Source: a virus
Length of the DNA stretch: 20,533 nt
Virus record (IMG/VR): IMGVR_UViG_3300046007_009559
Coordinates: 1-20,533 of that record
Direction: 5' to 3' (one strand)
This document shows positions 12,811 to 19,535 of this stretch, one piece after another (position 1 is the first letter of the stretch; each line of letters begins with the position of its first letter). The notes beneath the pieces were generated by a model. That model ran no database searches. It was not told where the DNA came from and saw nothing but the letters and a program-made list of their open reading frames with translations. Position numbers and translations under genes: made by a program.

Positions 12811-13674
12811 TTATATTGTTGTAAAAGTATAACCTTCTGCTTTATACATAAATAAAGCACTATAAGCTGTTTGTAATGCGACTCTTAGACACATTTGAGG
12901 TGAAGAAATATCAATTTTGCCATTAACGGCTGTATATTTAGGTATTGTGGCTAATATTTCGTTTAGTTCAGAAAGTGTATATGACCACATGGAGTGGTTT
13001 ATTTGTTCATTTGATATACCCATCTTTGTGAAACGGAGGGATAAATATCGACTTAATGCCATGCCATTAATAGGCATAAATAGTTCTATAAGTCGTTGGT
13101 CAGAAATGTAGGTGGATAAAAGCTCGGTTAATTCAAGTGAGTAATCAGCCACATGAGCGTTGAGTTTAGCTCTGAGTTCAAGTAACTCGGAATCAGAGTA
13201 TTTAGATTTTAAGTCAAGTTCAGGTATTGCATTAAATGCGATGTAATTATGACCACAGATTTTGATGATAGCTGTGTCAAGAGATAGTTCTTTATATTTT
13301 AAGATTTTATCTGATATTTTTGGTGTATTTGAAATTTCAACAGAAAGGGGTGTAGAAGGCTCGGAAATTTCTTCCCCTTGTGGTTGTATAGGTTCGGACA
13401 TAAGAATTGATTCTACCTCTGCTGGAGAAAGTTTATTGAGTATTTCTGTGACTGCTTCAAGGACTTTATCAGACACATTCTTGATGTCATTAAGTTGATT
13501 CACGACCACATTGTTGGAGATGATATCCATAGATTCATATTTCTCATAACCAATTTGAATTAACCATTCAAAGGTTTTGACTTTGGTTTCTGTGGGCAAT
13601 AGTGCGTGTAAGCTATCAAACTTATCCACAATATCTTGAGTTGTGCTGAATTTTAATTGGGTTTTAGTTGACAT
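12811..13674 (-). CDS. Unknown 287-aa protein with possible ribbon-helix-helix N-terminus
   Basis: The first 45 residues (a strand TQLKFSTT, a helix DIVDKFDSLHALL, then a helix KTFEWLIQIGYEKY) fit a ribbon-helix-helix DNA-binding fold. Residues about 55-125 are a polar, Glu/Pro/Ser-rich linker (SEPIQPQGEEISEPSTPLSV), and the C-terminal 150 residues look helical. A DNA-binding head joined to a helical body beside the prim-pol gene fits an origin-binding or initiator accessory protein (inference). AAGGA precedes the start; the preceding stop is 2 nt away. Confidence 0.55.
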   Translation of the reverse strand: MSTKTQLKFSTTQDIVDKFDSLHALLPTETKVKTFEWLIQIGYEKYESMDIISNNVVVNQLNDIKNVSDKVLEAVTEILNKLSPAEVESILMSEPIQPQGEEISEPSTPLSVEISNTPKISDKILKYKELSLDTAIIKICGHNYIAFNAIPELDLKSKYSDSELLELRAKLNAHVADYSLELTELLSTYISDQRLIELFMPINGMALSRYLSLRFTKMGISNEQINHSMWSYTLSELNEILATIPKYTAVNGKIDISSPQMCLRVALQTAYSALFMYKAEGYTFTTI

Positions 13675-13676
13675 AA

Positions 13677-13862
13677 TTAGTCCTTACGTTTTGAATTGTT
13701 AGCTTTTATACATTCCGACATACAGATGTCTAATATCTCAATTGGTTCTTTGTTCATTAGAATGCACAGTCTTAGGAAGTTGAAAGCGAGTCTATAGCTC
13801 ACATCAATATCAAGGCTTTGCGCTCCTGTGTCTGGAGTAAATGATAGTTTTATAGTATTCAT
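13677..13862 (-). CDS. Hypothetical phage protein, 61 aa
   Basis: Begins MNTIKLSFTPDTGAQSLDID, then a helical LAFNFLRLCILMNKEPIEIL segment and a basic end (NNSKRKD). No family recognised. GAGGT precedes the ATG, which follows the upstream stop with no gap. Middle gene of a three-gene lead-in to the prim-pol gene. Confidence 0.6.
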   Translation of the reverse strand: MNTIKLSFTPDTGAQSLDIDVSYRLAFNFLRLCILMNKEPIEILDICMSECIKANNSKRKD

Positions 13863-14078
13863 TTATTTGACCTCTTTAACTTTAAATTGTTTTTCTTCCA
13901 CAGAGTATTCCAGTTTCACAGTTGGGTGAGATAATAAATCGTGGAGTAGATTGATGGATTGCTCACACATTTTTGTGTGATTGGTAATCCCTGCAAAAAA
14001 TTTATTTGATATTTCTGTGATTTTTATGCATGAATCAGATGATAATCTGACCATGTGACGCTTAGTTTCTGTAGACAT
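13863..14078 (-). CDS. Small ribbon-helix-helix-like protein, 71 aa
   Basis: Strand (KRHMVRLSSD), helix (CIKITEISNKFFAG), helix (CEQSINLLHDLLSH) fits a ribbon-helix-helix repressor plan, with a charged C-terminal strand. It is the first gene of the replication operon, next to its promoter (14106-14134), the place where an autoregulator usually sits. It and the 287-aa protein are the nearest candidates to bind the GGTACC palindromes. Function inferred only. Confidence 0.55.
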   Translation of the reverse strand: MSTETKRHMVRLSSDSCIKITEISNKFFAGITNHTKMCEQSINLLHDLLSHPTVKLEYSVEEKQFKVKEVK

Positions 14079-14105
14079 GATAGTTCCCGAAGTAAGTAAA
14101 ATATT

Positions 14106-14134
14106 AGGTTAGCATATTTATCAACATTAGTCAA
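14106..14134 (-). promoter_or_regulatory. Leftward promoter of the replication operon
   Basis: TTGACT (14129-14134), 17-nt spacer, TAACCT (14106-14111). Upstream lies TCAAC-TCAT-GTTGA, an inverted repeat near the -35. The -10 contains the TAACCT motif that recurs in other non-coding segments. Confidence 0.6.
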
Positions 14135-14206
14135 CATGAGTTGATTTTGATGTTGTTGTAAAAAAATTTATTTTTTTTATGTTATTCCTAGAGGGGGAAA
14201 GTTAAG

Positions 14207-14619
14207 TTGGTACCAACTTGGTACCAAGAAATGTCTTTGGTACCAACTTGGTACCACACTCAAAGCCAGTAAATATAAGGGTTTGACCTTGGTACCAAGG
14301 TAGTGATTTGTTGGTACCAACTAGGATTTTGACAATAAAATAAAAAAGGTATAAATTTATAAACTTAAAAATATATATATTATAATAAAGCTTTTTTTCT
14401 TCTTAAAAATCAATAACTTACATAACATCAGCATCCAATATACAAAATCGGCTTTTTTGGCACTTTTTCGACTTTTTGACAACAAAATAACCACACAACT
14501 TAGTCGGTTATTCAAAATTCTTGGTACCAACATTTTTTTTATGGTTATTATTTGAAAACAAGAATCCAGCAATGATGCGGGTTTGAGGGTTGGTACCAAA
14601 TAGGTACCATTGGTACCAA
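14207..14619. repeat. GGTACC palindrome field (iterons), likely replication origin
   Basis: Ten GGTACC palindromes, mostly inside TTGGTACCAA, start at 14209, 14220, 14239, 14250, 14291, 14313, 14523, 14592, 14603 and 14612. Two pairs have 11-bp spacing and are themselves 30 bp apart; another pair is also 11 bp apart. This regular, one-turn spacing suggests cooperative protein binding on one DNA face. Beside the repeats lies an AT-rich tract (14335-14391). Repeats plus an unwinding region upstream of the replication genes fit an origin; an operator cluster is the alternative. Confidence 0.65.
14335..14391. other. AT-rich tract, candidate DNA unwinding element
   Basis: A nearly pure A/T stretch, including ATATATATATTATAATAA, lies within the GGTACC field between its left and right clusters. 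Such tracts melt easily and are typical of origins. No gene is supported here. Confidence 0.5.
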
Positions 14620-14739
14620 TAAAGTTTTTAGGGTTATTATTTGATGGTTTTTTGGATGTGAGTTTTGCCAAACGGACTTCAAAATCCAATTTGTGCAAAA
14701 TAATTTTATGGGCTAGTGGGATAATGTGAAAAAGGGGTC

Positions 14740-15180
14740 ATAATTTTGATTTTAAGGTGTGCTGAAGGCACGAGGAGGGATTGGGTGCTACATTGGTATT
14801 ACTTGTGACACAAAAGACCACTGTGGGTCAATTCTGAGAGGATTTTGGATTGGCTGTTGATTTTACCCTGTGACCTGATGTGTCACAAGGAGGAGCTGCG
14901 AGACCGTTCCTGAGCTGCGGGAGCTGAGGAAGACAAGAAGGAGCGGCACCCTGTGTCACCTGTGGCTAAAAATACGCCTTCCAGTTTTGTGGGATGAAGT
15001 TCAAAATTGAATTGACCATGAAAAATTTTACAGGCTAACGAGCTTTTTGTGAAATCATACCCCAAATTTGAATTCTAAGGGGTCTAGGAGGCGATTTAAG
15101 ACCTGAGGTGTGGTCATAGTATTCCTCATGAGCCAAGCGAGCCTCAGAGGTCAAATTTGAGCATATTGGTCTCAGAGTAA
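14740..15180. other. GC-richer structured non-coding island
   Basis: No convincing gene. The stretch is clearly less AT-rich than its surroundings and packed with inverted repeats: GTGC/GCAC (14759-14771), CTTGTGACACA (14802-14812) with TGTGTCACAAG (14879-14889), TTCCT-G-AGCT / AGCT-G-AGGAA (14907-14931), and a stem pairing 15100-15108 with 15142-15152. It may be a structured RNA, a recombination or packaging site, or acquired DNA. The strand is undecided. Confidence 0.45.
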
Positions 15181-15545
15181 AAAAATAGGGTAAATACCAC
15201 TTGAAAAGTAGTGGATTTATACCATTTTGAAACTAAGGTTATTCTAACCTATTGTTTTATATAGGATTATCTAACCTTATAAAGTGTAAGGTTTTATAAG
15301 TGATTGAATTCTATAGCGGTTTATAGTCGATTGAATTGACTGGTAGGCTTATCAAGTAACAATGCTGCAGAACCTGTTTACTTGATAGATGTAAAATTAT
15401 CATTTTATTAAAGAGCAATTTTTCGCTATATATAGTGAAAAATTAAATACTGGTATAGTTTACCGCATAAAAGGCGCAATATGTGACGCGCGTCATTTTG
15501 TCGCGCTGATTATAAACTATTGTTTTTATTCAAAATGTTATTTAT
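15181..15545. promoter_or_regulatory. Non-coding control segment with several palindromes
   Basis: Four kinds of inverted repeat precede the rightward genes: AGGTTA-TTC-TAACCT (15236-15250) and AACCTTA-N7-TAAGGTT (15273-15293); TATCAAGTAA / TTACTTGATA (15350-15387); a 28-bp near-perfect palindrome (15417-15444); and TGACGCGCGTCA (15484-15495), GC-rich in AT-rich DNA. These look like protein-binding sites for controlling the rightward promoter. No gene is seen. Confidence 0.45.
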
Positions 15546-15547
15546 TT

Positions 15548-15597
15548 TTGACGATAACATCAAAATAGTTTGATAAGAACGCAAAAAAGATTAAAAT
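15548..15597 (+). promoter_or_regulatory. Rightward promoter with tandem operator-like sites
   Basis: TTGATA (15570-15575), 16-nt spacer, TAAAAT (15592-15597). The shared palindrome appears twice: TTGACGATAACATCAA (15548-15563) and, over the -35, TTGATAAGAACGCAA. The spacer matches the leftward promoter at 9799-9826 almost base for base. It would drive the 15643-16759 genes. Confidence 0.7.
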
Positions 15598-15642
15598 ACG
15601 TTAACTTTTTTATTTTCTTCTTCTTCTTTTCAGGTGGTTAAA

Positions 15643-15771
15643 ATGCTAAAAATTATTTTTTCTTTTGTTGTATCTGTTTTATTAGCTTTATTGATTACGG
15701 GTTCACTGGTTAGCGCGTCACAATATCGCGTTAGCGTGGTAAACGGTTCTATTTCAATTTCAAAATCTTAA
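15643..15771 (+). CDS. Small exported or membrane protein, 42 aa
   Basis: Translated by hand: a hydrophobic start (MLKIIFSFVVSVLLALLITG) with an Ala-x-Ala-like end (LVSASQYR) resembles a signal peptide or one membrane anchor, then a short strand-like tail (VSVVNGSISISKS). AGGTGG stands 5 nt before the ATG. First gene of the rightward cassette; the next starts 12 nt on. Function unknown. Confidence 0.6.
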   Translation: MLKIIFSFVVSVLLALLITGSLVSASQYRVSVVNGSISISKS

Positions 15772-15783
15772 AAGGCGGTCATT

Positions 15784-16470
15784 ATGTTAAATTTAAATTA
15801 CAGTTTCACAAGTCATTCAAGCAATAAAAAAATCGGTAACATTGCAGCGGTGTCTACTTCTTCACAATCATGCCCTACCACGTGCGGTTTATTCGAAGAG
15901 TGCTACGGAAAATTGCATTTTACTGGTATACAATGGAAAAAATTGGATAAGAGTGGACTAGATTTTGTTCAAGTTATGAACCTAATTGACGCCTTAAAAA
16001 AACGTTCATCACTACGTTTTAATGTAGTTGGCGACCTTGCACATAGTAACGGAACAATTGACGCTGTTAAACTCTTAAAACTTGCTAATACAGTGAAAAA
16101 TCGTATGATTGAAACGATTTTATATACCCATCATTCAATCGATAATAGTTTGAATGTTAGCGCGTTGAAGTTAGCATTTAGCAAAGGATTGCACGTGAAT
16201 ATTTCATGTGAAGACACAAACAAGGCTACACAAGCCTTAAATCACGGCTTAAATGCCGTTATCGTATTGCCCACTGGTAGCATTCATAAGGTCATCAAAC
16301 ATGATGATTTAATGATTGTTAGGTGTCCAGCTGAATATAAAGATAGCATTAAATGTGCTAATTGTATGTTTTGCGCAAAGGATAGAGTTCAAAAAAGGGT
16401 TGTTGTTGCATTTACCGCGCATGGTGCCAAACGTAACGCTTTATCTAAAAAACTTGGCGGTCTAGCATGA
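15784..16470 (+). CDS. Cys-rich phage protein of unknown function, 228 aa (DUF7227-like)
   Basis: The N-terminus carries C30-x3-C34-x5-C40 in SCPTTCGLFEECYG. The C-terminus carries C181 and C191-x2-C194-x2-C197 (KCANCMFCAKD), followed by a conserved-looking AHG (213-214). Between them are strands VVGDLAH (81-87), LYTHH (113-117) and VNISCEDTN (138-146), with spacing like a TIM-type barrel. I recall phage proteins with this CPxxCxxxxxCY start and late Cys cluster, annotated only as a DUF. The Cys sets could hold zinc or an iron-sulfur cluster. It has GGCGG before the ATG and is coupled by ATGA to a 27-aa membrane peptide. Function unknown. Confidence 0.6.
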   Translation: MLNLNYSFTSHSSNKKIGNIAAVSTSSQSCPTTCGLFEECYGKLHFTGIQWKKLDKSGLDFVQVMNLIDALKKRSSLRFNVVGDLAHSNGTIDAVKLLKLANTVKNRMIETILYTHHSIDNSLNVSALKLAFSKGLHVNISCEDTNKATQALNHGLNAVIVLPTGSIHKVIKHDDLMIVRCPAEYKDSIKCANCMFCAKDRVQKRVVVAFTAHGAKRNALSKKLGGLA

Positions 16471-16550
16471 TAGTTTTTAATACTGGTAGACTTGTCGAAA
16501 CATGGTTAATTTTTAATCTTATTATTATTTTATTATTGGTGGTATTATGA
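16467..16550 (+). CDS. Membrane micropeptide, 27 aa
   Basis: Translated by hand: polar start (MIVFNTGRLVETW) then LIFNLIIILLLVVL, one membrane segment. ATGA overlaps join it to both neighbours (16467-16470 and 16547-16550), and GGCGG lies upstream, so translation is likely. It contains one copy of the ACTGGTAGACTTGT repeat. Function unknown. Confidence 0.6.
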   Translation: MIVFNTGRLVETWLIFNLIIILLLVVL

Positions 16551-16765
16551 AAATTCGGATCAATAAAGCGCAGCTTATGCACGGCGTAAAGTTTCAATTC
16601 ATCGTAGCTAATAAGCCTATGATTGATAAAAAAATATCATTTTGTTTTTTAGATAATACTTTTTTTATTATTAATCATTATGATAATGGTATCGTTTACA
16701 AGTTCAATAATTATGATTCATTCAGAAAAAAAATTAATGATATCATTTTAGACTGGTAGACTTGT
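16482..16765 (+). repeat. Direct repeats ACTGGTAGACTTGT
   Basis: Identical 14-bp copies lie at 16482-16495 and 16752-16765. A variant, ACTGGTAGGCTTAT, lies at 15339-15352, left of the cassette. The outer copies flank the four rightward genes. They may mark recombination junctions or bind a regulator. Confidence 0.5.
16547..16759 (+). CDS. Hypothetical protein, 70 aa
   Basis: A basic, Ile/Asn/Phe-rich protein (MKIRINKAQLMHGVKFQFIV, then KKISFCFLDNTFFIINHYDN) with a beta-like pattern and a Trp at the end. No family recognised. GGTGG precedes the ATG. Last gene of the cassette; the ACTGGTAGACTTGT repeat covers its final codons. Confidence 0.55.
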   Translation: MKIRINKAQLMHGVKFQFIVANKPMIDKKISFCFLDNTFFIINHYDNGIVYKFNNYDSFRKKINDIILDW

Positions 16766-16782
16766 AAACTATTGATTTTTAA

Positions 16783-16921
16783 GGTATACCTACCCTATAG
16801 AATGGCGAATTTTATAGGGTATAGGGGGAGGGGGCATCCACCCACCCACAAAAACCCCAAATCACCCCACTATTTGACAACAAAGCAAACCCACCCCCTA
16901 TATACCCTCTTTTTTATAGGG
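16783..16921 (+). promoter_or_regulatory. Attenuator-like leader with competing hairpins
   Basis: TACCCTATA (16791-16799) pairs perfectly with TATAGGGTA (16813-16821). The second strand, continued to 16828 (AGGGTATAGGGGG), can instead pair with CCCCCTATATACCCT (16894-16908), which is followed by six Ts (16910-16915). A fourth segment, TATAGGG (16915-16921), could pair with the first or third. This resembles terminator/antiterminator switching. No gene is supported in 16760-17034. Confidence 0.45.
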
Positions 16922-16974
16922 ACAAAGTCCATCTCAAATATAGGATTTTTAAAAATACCCCAACCCAATATAAC

Positions 16975-17004
16975 TTGACACCAAACCCATCACTGTGATA
17001 TACA
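16975..17004 (+). promoter_or_regulatory. Rightward promoter for the packaging genes
   Basis: TTGACA (16975-16980), 18-nt spacer, TATACA (16999-17004), 31 nt before terS. The spacer contains ATCAC-T-GTGAT (16989-16999), a short inverted repeat. The start of the spacer (CAAACCCA) resembles the HU promoter's (AAACCCA). Confidence 0.6.
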
Positions 17005-17034
17005 AATGTCTTTTGGATTTAATAATAAATAGAT

Positions 17035-17535
17035 ATGGCAGATACAGAAATAGCGACTAAAGAGCGACAATTAAGTCATTATGAGGTTGAACTTCGTGAG
17101 AAGTTTGTGAAGGAGTATATGTTTGATAAGAACCCAACCAAAGCAGCTATCCGTGCAGGAATCAATGCTACTTATGCAGATAATTATGCAAAAGAGTTCT
17201 TATCAGAGAGCAAAGTCCAAATCATGATTAAGCGTAAAGAGATTGAAGCATCTGTGGCAGCAGCAGACCCTGAAAGGATGCGTCAAGATATGATTATTTC
17301 ACTTAGACAAATCATGATATATGACGGAGAGGGTTCAAACCCATCCGCAAGAGTTGCGGCAGCAAAACAATTAGGTGTGCTACTCGGATTAGAAGCTCCC
17401 TCTAAATCTGAAACCAAAGTTGAATTCATGGGAGGCGTGATGGTCACACCCGCTACAATGACTGTGGATGATTGGTCATCTCATGCCATTGATTCACAGA
17501 GTAAATTACATAAACAACTTGAGGCATCGATATGA
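17035..17535 (+). CDS. terS: Terminase small subunit
   Basis: A 166-aa protein. Residues about 18-70 (LREKFVKEYMFDKNPTKAAI, then AGINATYADNYAKEFLSE and KVQIMIKRKE) form the Terminase_2-type helix-turn-helix head that recognises phage DNA. The later part (ARVAAAKQLGVLLGLEAPS) is the usual helical/oligomerisation region. Small subunits ring-assemble on viral DNA and bring it to the large subunit. terL lies 450 bp downstream. The ribosome binding site is weak. It ends by ATGA overlap with the next ORF. Confidence 0.85.
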   Translation: MADTEIATKERQLSHYEVELREKFVKEYMFDKNPTKAAIRAGINATYADNYAKEFLSESKVQIMIKRKEIEASVAAADPERMRQDMIISLRQIMIYDGEGSNPSARVAAAKQLGVLLGLEAPSKSETKVEFMGGVMVTPATMTVDDWSSHAIDSQSKLHKQLEASI

Positions 17536-17834
17536 ACCTCCAAAACCTATCAGACGAAGAATACTTCAAACGCTTTGTCACTACTGTGATATCAAAAGAC
17601 TTTGTGATTCTTTTAGACTCCTTAATCACCACAACCCAACTCACCTATACTAAGAAACAAGCTCTCGCTAGATTCAGGGATGATGGCACAATGGATTCAA
17701 TAATCTTAGGTAAATTTGATAAGGTATTGCTATCCGAAGTAATTGAGATTCTCGCAATATTCAATCTAGGCTTACGCTTCATACCTGTGAATAAAGAAGA
17801 CTACTGTGAGCAAGATATCATGAGCATTCATTGA
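17532..17834 (+). CDS. Hypothetical protein between terS and terL, 100 aa
   Basis: Begins MNLQNLSDEEYFKRFVTTVI; a helical pattern with a basic TYTKKQALARFRDD segment and a hydrophobic VLLSEVIEILAIFNLGLRF stretch. No family recognised. Coupled to terS by ATGA and to the next ORF by TGATG. It may be a packaging accessory protein (context only). Confidence 0.6.
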   Translation: MNLQNLSDEEYFKRFVTTVISKDFVILLDSLITTTQLTYTKKQALARFRDDGTMDSIILGKFDKVLLSEVIEILAIFNLGLRFIPVNKEDYCEQDIMSIH

Positions 17835-17989
17835 TGAATGAGCCAAATGAAGAATTAAATGAGTTACTTGATTTAGATATCCATAAATGTTTCCTCAATT
17901 TAGATACAAAAGATGAAACATTATTTAAATTAAAATATGAATTAGAACTAATAGACGAATATTTACTTGGTGGCGATTGGGATGAGTAA
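17834..17989 (+). CDS. Small acidic protein before terL, 51 aa
   Basis: Translated by hand: begins MNEPNEELNELLDLDIHKCF and ends GGDWDE. It is highly acidic, Leu-rich and helical. It starts by a 1-nt TGATG overlap with the preceding ORF and its last codons overlap the terL start, so it is part of the packaging operon. No family recognised. Confidence 0.6.
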   Translation: MNEPNEELNELLDLDIHKCFLNLDTKDETLFKLKYELELIDEYLLGGDWDE

Positions 17990-19535
17990 TAATGGATTAA
18001 TTGTAGATGGAAAAGTAAATGGCAGAAAGATTATCTGGCAACCTACTGCTGGCTCTCAGACCCTCGCGTTATCATGTCCCGCAAACCTAATTCTTTATCA
18101 TGGCTCACGGGGTAATGGTAAAACGGATTTACAGATAATGCGATTCCGTAAGAGTGTGGGAATTGGATATGGTCGATTTTGGAAAGGGATTATTATTGAC
18201 CGTCAATACTCCGCATTAGATGACATCATAACAAAAACAAAGCGTTACTTTCCTCAATTCCTAGATGGGGCAAAATTCTTATCGAGTAAAGGCGAATTCA
18301 AATGGGTGTGGAAAGATGGTGAGGAACTATTATTCCGTGCTGTGGCAGATGAGCAAGATTACCAGAAGCTGCATGGACAAGAATTCTGTTACATAGGTAT
18401 TAACGAGCTGTCGCAATATCCCGATTCAACTGTGTTAGATTTAGTCACCTCATTAAACCGTACTTCATTTGTGCCTGAAGAGCATCCTCTGCCTGATGGA
18501 ACTGTTCTACCTGAGATACCCTTAACCATCTTCTGCACAACAAACCCAAGTGGTCGTGGACATCTATTTGTGAAAAAAAGATTCATTGATGCTGGTGATG
18601 CGGGTGAAATTGTGAAGCGAGAGGTCAAAATATTCAATCCTCGTACACAGAAAGAAGAAGTCATGGTTAAGACCCAATGTCATATATTCGGGTCATATCG
18701 TGAGAATACAAAGCTATCCCCTGAATATGTGGCAGACTTAGAAAGTATTATTGACCCACGCAAAAGACGCGCATGGCTCTTAGGCTCATGGGATAATGCT
18801 GTGGATGGAGGTATGTTTGAGGATGTATGGGATTCCGATACCCATATCATCCCACCATTTGATATCCCAAGTAGTTGGAAAATAGACCGTTCATTTGACT
18901 GGGGGAGCAGTAGTCCTTTCTCTGTGAATTGGTGGGCTGAGTCTAATGGTGAAGATATCACATTGCGTAATGGTAAAACTCGTTCAACTGTGAGAGGGGA
19001 TTTATTTCTTATTGGTGAATATTATGGTTGTGAAGAAGGAAATGTTAATAAAGGATTAAAGATGCTTGCTCATGATGTAGCTACAGAGATTGTAAAACGT
19101 GAACTCATGATGGGCATTCATGATAGATGTAAAGGTGGAGCAGCAGATAACTCCATTTGGAATATGGAAAACGGCAATTCCATTGCACGGTCAATGAATC
19201 AACCTATTGTGATTGGGGATAAAGTCTACCAAGGTGTGACTTGGGAACGCTCCGATAAATCACGAGGTAGTCGTGTTCATGGCTGGGAATCTGTGAAGCA
19301 ATTTCTACAAAACTCAAAAACAACACCTGACAAACCTTATCGTGAAAAAGCGGGGTTATTTATATTTAATACCAATAAATATTTTATTGAAATATTCCCG
19401 ACCACAGTTCGCGATACAAAGAACCCTGATGATGTGGAAACCCACTCCTGTGACCATATACAAGATGCAGTGAGATATCGAGTATTAGCAACTAAGTTAG
19501 GCTCTAAGTCTGGTAAGACTAAGGGATTGACATAG
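17982..19535 (+). CDS. terL: Terminase large subunit
   Basis: About 517 aa from the ATG at 17982, chosen because it fits the usual N-terminus (MSNNGLIVDGKVNGRKI) and has GGTGG upstream; an alternative start lies 15 nt earlier. The packaging ATPase shows Walker A GSRGNGKT (residues 41-48), a Walker B-like strand FCYIGINELSQYP with Glu, and a TTNPSGRGHLF coupling motif. The nuclease half begins at FDWGSSSPFSVNWW and continues to the C-terminus (HSCDHIQDAVRYR), as in Terminase_6/17 proteins. It pumps DNA into the prohead and cuts it. The frame continues past the stop into an HNH-like ORF. Confidence 0.9.
   Translation: MSNNGLIVDGKVNGRKIIWQPTAGSQTLALSCPANLILYHGSRGNGKTDLQIMRFRKSVGIGYGRFWKGIIIDRQYSALDDIITKTKRYFPQFLDGAKFLSSKGEFKWVWKDGEELLFRAVADEQDYQKLHGQEFCYIGINELSQYPDSTVLDLVTSLNRTSFVPEEHPLPDGTVLPEIPLTIFCTTNPSGRGHLFVKKRFIDAGDAGEIVKREVKIFNPRTQKEEVMVKTQCHIFGSYRENTKLSPEYVADLESIIDPRKRRAWLLGSWDNAVDGGMFEDVWDSDTHIIPPFDIPSSWKIDRSFDWGSSSPFSVNWWAESNGEDITLRNGKTRSTVRGDLFLIGEYYGCEEGNVNKGLKMLAHDVATEIVKRELMMGIHDRCKGGAADNSIWNMENGNSIARSMNQPIVIGDKVYQGVTWERSDKSRGSRVHGWESVKQFLQNSKTTPDKPYREKAGLFIFNTNKYFIEIFPTTVRDTKNPDDVETHSCDHIQDAVRYRVLATKLGSKSGKTKGLT

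Noticed and set aside
14329-14355. TTGACA-N15-TATAAA rightward promoter inside the iteron field
   Set aside because: Spacer is too short for good sigma70 use and no gene follows for over 1 kb; AT-rich DNA makes chance matches likely.
14357-14698. 113-codon minus-strand frame across the GGTACC repeats
   Set aside because: Starts at TTG with no ribosome binding site, is low-complexity Lys/Ile/Leu from AT-rich DNA, and covers the iteron field and AT tract.
14883-15065. 60-codon minus-strand frame in the GC-richer island
   Set aside because: No recognisable protein pattern; Ser/Arg-rich end comes from the inverted repeats; better explained as structured non-coding DNA.
16772-16978. 68-codon plus-strand frame after the rightward cassette
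   Set aside because: Weak start context and Pro/Thr/His composition dictated by C-rich hairpin arms; it covers the attenuator-like leader.
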